From an uncultured Glaciecola sp. (GTDB lineage: Bacteria; Pseudomonadota; Gammaproteobacteria; Enterobacterales; Alteromonadaceae), in NCBI RefSeq assembly GCF_937770335.1, contig NZ_CALJHY010000008.1, positions 1 through 64,000 on the forward strand: 64,000 bases of DNA. The letters run 5' to 3'. The translations under genes and the position numbers were made by a program. The notes below the pieces were generated by a model that saw nothing but the letters and a program-made list of their open reading frames with translations, did no database searches and was not told the DNA's origin. Each line of letters begins with the position of its first letter. Positions within the stretch are counted from its first letter, which is position 1. Positions 1-7,692 of this stretch are shown piece after piece.

Positions 1-83
1 TATTCGAAATAAATTATTGACTAATTTTCACCCAGTAATATACTGTACATATAAACATGTATAATCATATTGAGGTGATTTAA

Positions 84-572
84 ATGAATACATCTAATTA
101 TTTACGTAAAAATACTATTTCAAAAGCTGACATGCCAAACGGTATGAAGAACTATGCAGATATATATGCAGGGCAATTAATAAAAACGATATCGACAGGA
201 ATAAAGAGTATTGATCTGTTAGTTAATCGCTATTGTGTTTACTTAAACAGCGATGAAAATGAATTAGCAGATAATGCATTTCAAAAGTCATTGATACTGT
301 ATGGACAGGATCAAAGGCTCGATTATGTAAATTTGCCTCCTTGCATGTACATGATCATCGCCGGAGCTGACGCGACAACAAAGTTTGTTATTCATCGCTT
401 ATACTTGCCATACAAAAACGGCGTCCGCTTTGCTACCTATTTGCTCAATGAAGATGGTGATGTTATTGAAAGTGTATGTTATCAGCGCAACAGCAAATAT
501 TTACGTGCCTTTAAAGTAATCAGAATGCACATTATTATGGCTAATGATGTTTTCGAAGTAGAAGCTGCCTGA
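84..572 (+). CDS. Hypothetical protein (orphan)
   Basis: A 162-residue protein I do not recognise. The start is well supported: a GAGGTGA ribosome-binding site at 72-78 lies 5 bases before the ATG. The sequence looks soluble, with no signal peptide and no clear membrane segment. The middle (about residues 85-130) alternates hydrophobic and polar residues as in a mixed alpha/beta fold, and there are scattered cysteines. It is the only gene at this edge of the window and converges on the terminator of the rplS operon. Good start signal and a clean frame make it a likely real gene; its function is unknown. Confidence 0.7.
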   Translation: MNTSNYLRKNTISKADMPNGMKNYADIYAGQLIKTISTGIKSIDLLVNRYCVYLNSDENELADNAFQKSLILYGQDQRLDYVNLPPCMYMIIAGADATTKFVIHRLYLPYKNGVRFATYLLNEDGDVIESVCYQRNSKYLRAFKVIRMHIIMANDVFEVEAA

Positions 573-669
573 CTCATTTTAATAGGGCGCAATTAGCGCG
601 CTTTAATATTGGACGAAGGTCAAGTGCCCCACTTTATTCGCAGCCTGATAGCCAACAGATATCTAGAAA

Positions 670-699
670 CAAAAAGCCCGCAATTAAGCGGGCTTTTGA
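670..699 (-). terminator. Rho-independent terminator of the rpsP-rimM-trmD-rplS operon
   Basis: Inverted repeat AGCCCGC / GCGGGCT with an AATTAA loop. Read on the minus strand it is followed by a T-run (TTTTTG), about 30 bases after the expected rplS stop codon. The plus-strand side also has a short T-run, so it may also stop transcripts coming from the orphan gene at 84-572. Confidence 0.8.
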
Positions 700-725
700 A
701 TGTTAACGATAACACAAAATTAAAA

Positions 726-1091
726 TTAACCAAGCTTTTCTTTAATACGTGCAGAACTGACCAGAACGTTCACGCAAGTAATACAAGCTTAGCGCGACGA
801 ACAGCACCACGACGTTTCACTTCAATAGAACTGAAATTGCCGGGCTGTGAGTTTGGAACACACGCTCAACACCTTCGCCGCTAGAAATCTTACGAACAGT
901 GAAAGCAGAGTGTAGGCCACGGTTGCGCTTAGCGATTACCACGCCTTCGTAAGCCTGAAGACGCTCTTTCTCGCCTTCCTTTAACGCGTACTTGCACAAC
1001 GACAGTGTCACCCGCGCCAAAGGCCGGGACGTCAGTCTTGAGCTGCGCTTGCTTCAATCTTCATGATGATGTCTTGACTTACTTTACTCAT
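726..1091 (-). pseudogene. rplS: 50S ribosomal protein L19, frame broken by several indels
   Basis: L19 is a protein of the large ribosomal subunit at the 30S-50S interface. The family's start ([15 protein letters not shown]) begins at the ATG at 1091, and the central stretch from about 820 to 980 reads perfectly as L19 ([40 protein letters not shown]). The frame has to be changed about five times to read through: an extra G after the EAS codons, an extra G before KEGEKE, a missing base before SSIEVKRR, an extra G in the KLYYL stretch, and one extra base near the end. The stop TAA is at 726-728. L19 is needed for growth, so these are most likely sequence errors, not true inactivation. It is the last gene of the rpsP operon and lies 19 bases after trmD. 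Confidence 0.9.
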
Positions 1092-1110
1092 CAGATCCTC
1101 TCATCCTAGA

Positions 1111-1912
1111 TTAACTGTCATTCTGCTGCTGCAAACTTCTGCTCGACATTAAAGTCTGAGTCACAATCTTTTGCTGCTCCTCAGTCAGAGCTAGGTCGTT
1201 TAGTAAATCAGGGCGTCGTTGCCACGTTCTACCTAACGACTGTTGTAAGCCGCCACTGCCTGATTTTTTCGTGGTCGCCACTCAGCAACACACTCGGGAA
1301 CAAGCTTCACCATCCAACACTTCGGGCCGGGTGTAGTGCGGGCAGTCTAAGCAAGCCATGACTGAAATGAGTCTTCCACCGCCGATTGGACTATGCCCCA
1401 ACACACCGGGCACACAACCTTGAGACAGCATCCATCAACACCATCGCAGGTAGCTCGCCGCCACTTAACACGTAATCCCCAATCGACCATTCCTCGATCG
1501 ACCTGAAGCATGTAATAACGCGCTCGTCGATGCCTTCGTATCGCCCAGCAACTAGATATCAATACTTAGGTCATCTGCAGTTAAAGACTGAACCGCACTC
1601 CTGCTTGATCAAGCGTTTGCCCTTGGGGAGTTAAAGGTACACAACCAAACTTATGTTTCACCTCCCGCAGCCTCTTTAGCATGCCAGATATAGCGTCTGT
1701 TAATGGCTGTACCATCATCAGCATTCCGGGCCCACCACCGTAAGGGCGGTCATCAACAGTTCGGTGCTTGTCAGTGGTATAATCACGAGGATTAAAAATA
1801 TCCACCTGTACAATGCCGTTTTTTACTGCTCTGCCAACACTCCTTGATTCAAGAAGGGTTCGAACATTTCAGGAAATAACGTCACCACACCGAAACGTTG
1901 AGTAGGTTGCAT
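1111..1912 (-). pseudogene. trmD: tRNA (guanine-N1)-methyltransferase TrmD, frame broken by many indels
   Basis: TrmD methylates G37 of tRNAs with S-adenosylmethionine. The ATG at 1912 overlaps the rimM stop by one base (TAATG). Family segments are all present, but spread over different frames: RFGVVTLFPEMFEPFL at the start, FNPRDYTTDKHRTVDDRPYG and GGGPGMLMMVQPL near 1720-1800, LTPQGQTLDQAGV near 1610, [10 protein letters not shown] near 1530, [18 protein letters not shown] near 1470, then CPHYTRPEVLDG and the C-terminal LGRTWQRRPDLL. I count at least eight frame changes, including a missing base in the codons after NQGV. All parts of a roughly 260-residue TrmD are there in the right order, which argues for low-quality sequence rather than decay. 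Confidence 0.88.
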
Positions 1913-2442
1913 TAAAAACCTGGATCCCAGTCCACCGTAATAGATCTGGCCTGCTTATCGACATTCAACACAACTTGGTCATGAAGAAATGGTAATAAAC
2001 GTTCTTTTTGACCGAATGCATCGTTGTTTTTTGCCTTTACAAGCATCACATCATTTGCACCTGTTTCGAACATGTCTTTAATGACACCCAAATCGTACCC
2101 TTTATCGGTCACAACTTGCATCCCAATTAAATCCCTCCAGTAAAAGTCTTCTTCTAACTCAGGCAAAACTGAAGTAGGAACAGATATCTCAGCATTTTTA
2201 ACTTGCTCAACATCCTCTCTTGATTCAATTCCAACTAACTTAGCAACTAACCCGTTACCGTGAGCTCTCCACTCGTCAATTTGTATCTCTCGATTATCAC
2301 AACCATTGCCGTTTAACCGCCAAGGCGCATAACCAAATATATCTTTTGTCACTTGTGTAAAGCTGTTTATTTTGACCCAACCTTTGACTCCGTACGGAGC
2401 ACCGATTTTGCCAACAATAATTGTGTCAGACGCTGAACTCAT
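1912..2442 (-). CDS. rimM: 16S rRNA processing protein RimM
   Basis: RimM helps mature the 3' domain of 16S rRNA in the 30S subunit and binds ribosomal protein S19. The 176-residue product has the usual family length. The N-terminal RimM domain (about residues 8-90) carries the typical VGKIGAPYGVKGWVKI opening, and a PRC-barrel domain follows (about 97-175, with EEDFYWRDLIGMQVV). It ends in WDPGF, as many RimM proteins do. It sits 32 bases after rpsP and overlaps trmD by one base, so it is transcribed as part of the rpsP operon. The frame is intact, unlike the next two genes. Confidence 0.97.
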   Translation of the reverse strand: MSSASDTIIVGKIGAPYGVKGWVKINSFTQVTKDIFGYAPWRLNGNGCDNREIQIDEWRAHGNGLVAKLVGIESREDVEQVKNAEISVPTSVLPELEEDFYWRDLIGMQVVTDKGYDLGVIKDMFETGANDVMLVKAKNNDAFGQKERLLPFLHDQVVLNVDKQARSITVDWDPGF

Positions 2443-2474
2443 CTTTACCTCAAATAACTACAACAAAAGCGCTA

Positions 2475-2723
2475 TTAAGCAGCAACTTTTGCATCTTTTA
2501 CCAAGCGAGCTACACGGTCAGAAACACCTGCCCCTACGCCTAACCAATACTCAACACGCGCTAGGTCTAAACGTAAACGTTCAGCTTGACCTTGTGCAGT
2601 TGGATTGAAAAAACCCAAGTTTTCGATGAATTTACCGTTGCGTGCACGACGACTGTCTGCAACAACTACTTGATAAAATGGACGCTTTTTCGCGCCACCA
2701 CGCTGTAAGCGAATAGTAACCAT
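2475..2723 (-). CDS. rpsP: 30S ribosomal protein S16
   Basis: S16 is an assembly protein of the small ribosomal subunit. The 82-residue product begins [20 protein letters not shown], a near-universal S16 start, and contains the conserved segment [19 protein letters not shown] at about residues 23-41. Length matches the E. coli protein (82). It is the first gene of the rpsP-rimM-trmD-rplS operon, and a good sigma-70 type promoter lies about 75-100 bases upstream. Confidence 0.98.
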   Translation of the reverse strand: MVTIRLQRGGAKKRPFYQVVVADSRRARNGKFIENLGFFNPTAQGQAERLRLDLARVEYWLGVGAGVSDRVARLVKDAKVAA

Positions 2724-2797
2724 ATATGCCTCAAACTCATTGTAGCGTTACCGTTAACATACCTAGATTCCCGCTACGCTGGAAAAAAGGTGACCGA

Positions 2798-2825
2798 ATT
2801 ATACGTTTCATTGCTCATTTTGCAA
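2798..2825 (-). promoter_or_regulatory. Sigma-70-type promoter for the rpsP operon
   Basis: On the minus strand there is a -35 TTGCAA (2820-2825), a 16-base spacer, and a perfect -10 TATAAT (2798-2803). The -10 box is 74 bases before the rpsP ATG. Position and quality fit the promoter of a highly expressed ribosomal operon. Confidence 0.65.
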
Positions 2826-2899
2826 GGGATTTGTCATTAAAAAGTTAAATGGAGTACAGGCTTCGACTCAATGTCGATTTTATTTTTCATTAAGCATAA

Positions 2900-2926
2900 A
2901 AAAACGGGCCTAATCAGCCCGTTTCT
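2900..2926 (-). terminator. Rho-independent terminator of ffh
   Basis: Inverted repeat AAACGGGC / GCCCGTTT with a 7-base loop. Read on the minus strand the stem is followed by a run of seven T, about 20 bases after the ffh stop. It separates ffh from the rpsP operon. Confidence 0.85.
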
Positions 2927-2944
2927 CACTCGTCTTAATGACTG

Positions 2945-4339
2945 TTAGCGAGGGCCAAATCCACCGCCCATACCACCTGCACCGCCGGCTCCACCAGGAG
3001 GCATCATTCCACCCATACCGCGCATCATTTTCTTCATGCCGCCGCCCGACATTTTCTTCATCATTTTTTGCATTTGCATGAATTGTTTAAGCATCTTGTT
3101 TACGTCTTGAATTTGTGTACCTGAGCCCATGGCAATTCTACGTTTTCTCGACCCTTTGATAACATCAGGGCGCTGACGTTCTGAGGGAGTCATTGAGTTT
3201 ATAATAGCTTCCATTTGCGTAAACTGCTTATCGTTCGCTGAATCTTTAATCTTAGCTGTCATATTGCCCATGCCTGGCATTTTGTCCATCAACGACATCA
3301 TGCCACCCATGTTTCGCATCTGCTCTAACTGTTCTTTAAAGTCTTGCAGATCAAATCCTTTACCCGTCTTCATTTTCTGAGCGAGTTGTTGCGCTTTGTC
3401 TTTATCGACCTTGCGTTCAACGTCTTCGATTAAGCTCAGAACATCACCCATGCCCAAAATACGGCTTGCAATACGCTGAGGATGGAACGGTTCTAAGGCA
3501 TCTAGCTTTTCGCCCATACCTAAGAACTTAATTGGTTTACCTGTAATATGTTTTACAGATAGCGCAGCACCACCCCGAGCATCACCGTCCGCCTTGGTCA
3601 AGATAACACCAGTTAATGGCAAGGCTTCATTGAATGCTTTAGCTGTATTCGCCGCGTCTTGACCTGTCATGGCATCAACCACAAACAACGTCTCAACAGG
3701 CTTCACCGCTTGGTGCAGTTGTTGAATTTCGTTCATCATTTGAGTATCAACAGCAAGGCGACCCGCCGTATCCACAATCAAAACATCAATAAACTTTAAT
3801 TTTGCTTGCGCAATTGCACCTTCAACGATGTCAATTGGCTTTTGTAGTGCCGATGAAGGAAAAAATTCGACCTCTACTTCTTCAGCCAAAGTTTGAAGTT
3901 GTTTGATAGCAGCCGGTCGGTAAACATCCGCACTCACTACCATTACTTTCTTCTTTTCCCGCTCTTTTAAATATTTTGCAAGTTTGCCGACACTTGTAGT
4001 TTTACCTGCACCTTGCAAACCTGCCATCAAAATAACGGCTGGTGGCGTTGCTGCGAGGTTTAAACCTTCATTCTCAGAACCCATAATTGCTTCAAGTTCA
4101 CCTTGAACAATTTTAATCAGCATTTGCCCTGGATTTAGACTTTTAGATACTTCGATACCAACCGAACGCTCTTTTATACGCTCGACGAAGTCTTTAATGA
4201 CGGGCAGTGCCACGTCTGCTTCAAGCAACGCCATGCGCACTTCACGTAGCGTCTCTTTTATATTGTCTTCGGTTATTCTGCCTTTCCCACTGATGTTTTT
4301 GAGGGTTTGGCCCAATCTGTCTGATAAATTCTGAAACAT
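2945..4339 (-). CDS. ffh: Signal recognition particle protein Ffh
   Basis: Ffh is the GTPase that, with 4.5S RNA, recognises signal sequences on nascent chains and brings ribosomes to FtsY at the membrane. I chose the ATG at 4339, which gives the usual start MFQNLSDRLGQTLKN and 464 residues (E. coli 453); the frame stays open for 14 more codons upstream, but these have no family match. The N domain spans about residues 1-90. The G domain follows, with P-loop GLQGAGKTT at 107-115 and a DTAGR motif near 190. The C-terminal M domain (about 330-464) is very rich in Met and Gly, as needed for signal-peptide binding. It is divergent from ypjD and has its own terminator. Confidence 0.97.
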   Translation of the reverse strand: MFQNLSDRLGQTLKNISGKGRITEDNIKETLREVRMALLEADVALPVIKDFVERIKERSVGIEVSKSLNPGQMLIKIVQGELEAIMGSENEGLNLAATPPAVILMAGLQGAGKTTSVGKLAKYLKEREKKKVMVVSADVYRPAAIKQLQTLAEEVEVEFFPSSALQKPIDIVEGAIAQAKLKFIDVLIVDTAGRLAVDTQMMNEIQQLHQAVKPVETLFVVDAMTGQDAANTAKAFNEALPLTGVILTKADGDARGGAALSVKHITGKPIKFLGMGEKLDALEPFHPQRIASRILGMGDVLSLIEDVERKVDKDKAQQLAQKMKTGKGFDLQDFKEQLEQMRNMGGMMSLMDKMPGMGNMTAKIKDSANDKQFTQMEAIINSMTPSERQRPDVIKGSRKRRIAMGSGTQIQDVNKMLKQFMQMQKMMKKMSGGGMKKMMRGMGGMMPPGGAGGAGGMGGGFGPR

Positions 4340-4447
4340 ATTAATAATTTGATTTCGCGATAATATGGCAAGAGTATACAATACTTATGTTGCGCATATC
4401 GATACTGTTTTGCTATAACGGTAACAGGATTCTAATTAAGGTTAATA

Positions 4448-5245
4448 ATGGATTACACTTTTGCTTTGTATGTACCTACGCTATGTCTATATTTATGGGC
4501 AGGGATAGCGTTGTCAAAGGCTTTTTTTTCGCCTCATAATAAAGTAGGCAAATTACCACATTATGTACTTTATGCAGCAACCCTAGGACATTTAGGACTT
4601 ATATTGTTGTCTAATCTGAATAATCAATCAGAGCAATTAAGCATAACACAAGTAGCGGTTTTACTCGCTTGGTTAGTCACCGTCACTATGTTGGCCGCTA
4701 ATGCGTATATAAAAAACTTAGTGTTCTTGCCGGTCGTCAGTTTATTTTCAGCGTTATTTATTACCTTACAAATATTTGTCCCGCACAGCACGGGTATTCA
4801 TATCAATATGAGTTTTGGGCTAATTAGCCACATTATTTTGAGTTTATTTGCATTTGGCGTACTCAGCATAAGTTTTCTGTATGCCTTGCAGCTCGCTTAT
4901 ATTAATTATCAGTTGAAGCACAAACAGATATCGCTGGCAAACAACCAACTCCCCCCCCTCCTCAGTGTTGAGCACATTCTGACGAAATTAATGATAATAG
5001 GCACGGTGTTGCTCGCTATTGCCTTAGCTTCAGGGTTTATATTCATACCTAATATGTTTGCTGATGGTTATGCTCACAAAACAGTTTTGTCTAGTCTTGG
5101 ATTCCTCGTGTATGTCTTTGCCCTAGTCCTTCATCACTTCTATGGACTAAAAGCTCGGGTGTTAGTAACGTTTAATTTGGTAGGTGTTACACTGCTAACA
5201 TTAGCCTATTTTGGAAGCCGATTTGTTCGTGAATTTGTCTTGTAA
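4448..5245 (+). CDS. ypjD: Inner membrane protein YpjD, cytochrome c assembly (CcsA/HemX-like) family
   Basis: A 265-residue polytopic membrane protein with about eight hydrophobic segments from residue 8 to the end. Length and layout match E. coli YpjD, which belongs to the family related to the cytochrome c assembly protein CcsA and to HemX. The long helix with ISHIILSLFAFGVLSISFLYALQ at about residues 126-150 is typical. No enzyme role is firmly known. Its place between ffh and yfjD is a conserved arrangement in gammaproteobacteria and supports the call. A run of eight C near 4950 is read through in frame. Confidence 0.88.
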   Translation: MDYTFALYVPTLCLYLWAGIALSKAFFSPHNKVGKLPHYVLYAATLGHLGLILLSNLNNQSEQLSITQVAVLLAWLVTVTMLAANAYIKNLVFLPVVSLFSALFITLQIFVPHSTGIHINMSFGLISHIILSLFAFGVLSISFLYALQLAYINYQLKHKQISLANNQLPPLLSVEHILTKLMIIGTVLLAIALASGFIFIPNMFADGYAHKTVLSSLGFLVYVFALVLHHFYGLKARVLVTFNLVGVTLLTLAYFGSRFVREFVL

Positions 5246-5372
5246 AATCACACAAATTGGATTACTCATCGCGTACTTTTATTAATACTAGATACTGGCT
5301 TTTGAATAGTAGATAATAGAACCATTGAACGCTTTTTTATTTGTTTACAAATTACAACGAGGAAACTCTTAG

Positions 5373-6674
5373 TTGGACGCTATTTCCACCCAAACGCTCT
5401 TTACCATTCTTGCTGTTCTTATCGTCGTTTCAGCCTATTTTTCAAGTTCTGAAACAGGTATGATGACGATTAATAGATACAAGCTAAAACACTTAGCCAA
5501 TGAAGGCGACCCTAGAGCTCTGCGCGTCCAAAAGCTGATCGATAGACCTGACAAATTAATTGGACTTATTTTAATTGGCAATAACTTAGCAAATATTGCA
5601 GCTTCGCTTATAGCGGGTATTATTGCTTCTCGTTATTTCGGTGAATTTTACGGTACAATAGTAACCACTTTTGGTCTAACACTTGTCATGCTTGTATTTG
5701 CAGAGGTAACACCAAAAACTTTAGCTGCAATGTATCCAGAAAAGATCGCCTATCCTAGCTCACTCATCTTATTGCCTTTATTATTTCTATTTACCCCATT
5801 TGTAAAACTAGTTAACGGATTTACCAATATTATTTTAGCGATTTTACGGATTAATCCAAATGGCGACAATGGAGATTCATTAAGCCGTGAAGAGTTACGT
5901 ACCGTCGTGTACGAGGCCGGAAACCTCATACCTAAAAAGCACCAAGAGATGTTAGTAAGTATCTTGGACTTAGAAAAAGTTACTGCAGAAGATATAATGG
6001 TTGCGCGAAGCGATATCTATGCAATTGATATCAATGACGATTGGAAAGATATCCAAAAGCAACTCACTCATTCGCAACATACTCGGGTTTTACTTTACCG
6101 TGACAGCATTGATGATGCTGTTGGTTTCATCCACGTTCGCGACGCGCTCAGGCTACTATCAAAGGATCAATTCACCAAAGCGACGATATTGCGCGCGGTT
6201 AAAGAGATTTATTACACTCCTGACTCTACGTCGCTACATACATTAATGTATAAATTCCAATCTGTTAAAGAACGAATTGGCTTAGTAGTTGATGAATATG
6301 GTGATATTCAAGGGCTAGTAACGTTGGAAGATATATTAGAGGAAATTATTGGTGACTTCACAACCTCCATTGCACCTGACTACAGCAAAGAAGCGTTAGA
6401 GCAGCAAGATGGTAGTTACTTGGTTGACGGCAGTGCTAACATTAGAGAATTAAACAAAGAGATGGATTGGTATTTTCCGACAGAGGGACCAAAAACGCTC
6501 AATGGTTTGATATTAGAGTACTTGGAAGCAATCCCTGAAAATAATATTAGCGTGCGACTGGCTGGTTACCCAATAGAAATTGTTGATATTAGTGGCAATA
6601 TGATAAAAACAGTCAGAATTTTACCTCTTTTTTATTCGTCTCCTGTTGAACAGGATGCCGCGACCAAGCAATAA
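5373..6674 (+). CDS. yfjD: HlyC/CorC-family (CNNM) transporter, CorB/YfjD-like
   Basis: A 433-residue membrane protein of the CNNM/CorB family, linked to magnesium or cobalt efflux and resistance. The start is TTG at 5373, with a GAGGAAA ribosome-binding site 9 bases upstream. The first part is the DUF21 membrane domain (about residues 1-190) with FSSSETGMMTINRYKLKHLA near 24-43 and the conserved GLILIGNNLANI. Two CBS domains follow (about 205-330, with VDEYGDIQGLVTLEDILEEI), then a CorC/HlyC C-terminal domain (about 345-425). It lies downstream of ypjD in the same direction, 127 bases on. Exact substrate cannot be told from sequence. Confidence 0.92.
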   Translation: MDAISTQTLFTILAVLIVVSAYFSSSETGMMTINRYKLKHLANEGDPRALRVQKLIDRPDKLIGLILIGNNLANIAASLIAGIIASRYFGEFYGTIVTTFGLTLVMLVFAEVTPKTLAAMYPEKIAYPSSLILLPLLFLFTPFVKLVNGFTNIILAILRINPNGDNGDSLSREELRTVVYEAGNLIPKKHQEMLVSILDLEKVTAEDIMVARSDIYAIDINDDWKDIQKQLTHSQHTRVLLYRDSIDDAVGFIHVRDALRLLSKDQFTKATILRAVKEIYYTPDSTSLHTLMYKFQSVKERIGLVVDEYGDIQGLVTLEDILEEIIGDFTTSIAPDYSKEALEQQDGSYLVDGSANIRELNKEMDWYFPTEGPKTLNGLILEYLEAIPENNISVRLAGYPIEIVDISGNMIKTVRILPLFYSSPVEQDAATKQ

Positions 6675-6687
6675 AGAGGCGAACGCG

Positions 6688-6912
6688 CTAAATAGAGTTA
6701 TTAGGGGGCTTGCGTGATTTTAAAAGAAATACGTTCGCCGCTTTCTCAACTCGTTTATCTTGCGCCCGCAGCTTAAAGTCTTCGACTTTTTTATTGAATG
6801 AATCTAATTTTTGTAGAATGTCTTGGAGTTCTTCATCATTCTCAATATCAGCGTCTTGAGCATGTTTCTCAAGAGTTTGGTATAACGTTAATGGCAATGA
6901 CTTTTTTGACAT
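6688..6912 (-). CDS. Small hypothetical protein
   Basis: A 74-residue, highly charged protein with no membrane segment. Residues about 10-60 look helical and could form a coiled coil (heptad-like spacing in the NDEELQDILQKLDSFNKKVEDF region). I do not recognise a family. It ends 13 bases from the yfjD stop on the opposite strand, and upstream it faces sixA with a 129-base gap. The ribosome-binding site is weak. It could be real because the region is otherwise empty and the frame is clean. Confidence 0.5.
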   Translation of the reverse strand: MSKKSLPLTLYQTLEKHAQDADIENDEELQDILQKLDSFNKKVEDFKLRAQDKRVEKAANVFLLKSRKPPNNSI

Positions 6913-7041
6913 GTGAGCAGTCTACTTTCTTCAATTATTAAGCGATAGTTATGTATCGGTAATATTAAAAAATACTAAATGACAGAACGTCATAAAAAAC
7001 ATAGAAAATTTATACAAGTAATTTTTTATGTTGCAGTCCGA

Positions 7042-7530
7042 CTACGCAGGGCTTTGGTAGAATGCTAGCTGGCGACCCAATGAACGCTCCAAATCATAAT
7101 TAATCATAAGAACGTCAGCAGTATCAAAAACACGTGCGTTAAACCCGCTACAAACAGCATCACTTAATAAACTCACCAGTGGCATATGACTGATAACCAA
7201 TAAGCAATTAATATTATTGTCTTGCAAAAACTCCCCATCAATTAGATCATGTGCCTGCTTGGGATTTCCGTCAGGGGTTATAGCAGAAGTTTGAACCGTA
7301 TTGTTAATCTGTATAAATTGTTCAACAGTCGCTAAAGTTTCAATCGTTCTGGTGTATGGGCTCACCAACGTCAGATCAACTTGCTTTAATTGAGTGTGCT
7401 CATTTAACTGCTTAGCCATCCACTTTGCCGCATGTTCAGATTGCGTGACACCAAACCTTGTAAGATGTCTCGATAGATCATCTTCTTTATAAGACTCTGC
7501 CTCACCATGACGCATTACAAATATAATCAT
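7042..7530 (-). CDS. sixA: Phosphohistidine phosphatase SixA
   Basis: SixA removes phosphate from phosphohistidine of the His-phosphotransfer domain in hybrid sensor kinases, and in E. coli also acts on PtsN-system proteins. It belongs to the histidine phosphatase (phosphoglycerate mutase) fold. I chose the ATG at 7530, giving MIIFVMRHGEAE with the catalytic RHG at residues 7-9; a TTG seven codons upstream is an alternative. The second conserved Arg lies in SPYTRTIET (about 66), and the second catalytic His in LLVISHMPLVSLL (about 128). Length (162) is close to E. coli SixA (161). It stands alone. Confidence 0.9.
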   Translation of the reverse strand: MIIFVMRHGEAESYKEDDLSRHLTRFGVTQSEHAAKWMAKQLNEHTQLKQVDLTLVSPYTRTIETLATVEQFIQINNTVQTSAITPDGNPKQAHDLIDGEFLQDNNINCLLVISHMPLVSLLSDAVCSGFNARVFDTADVLMINYDLERSLGRQLAFYQSPA

Positions 7531-7692
7531 AATAGTTATCTTTTTAATCAAATTTTTCGCGAGTGGACGCTAACATTTTATCAGTTCTGTCTACAATAGT
7601 GTTTTAGTATAAATTTAACGACAATCGTCGAAATTCCTTTACAACTATTCTAATTACAGGTTTTATTATGATAATAACGATAAGGAAAAATA

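Noticed and set aside
36-62. Possible LexA box upstream of the first orphan (TACTGTACATATAAACATGTAT)
   Set aside because: Only the CTGT half matches; the ACAG half is missing, so it is not a convincing SOS box.
609-884. Open frame of 91 codons on the plus strand
   Set aside because: It is the antisense of the rplS segment, has no ribosome-binding site, and exists only because the rplS frame is broken.
1347-1562. Open frame of 71 codons on the minus strand
   Set aside because: It is one frame of the fragmented trmD (its end matches the AVEDSF segment), not a separate gene.
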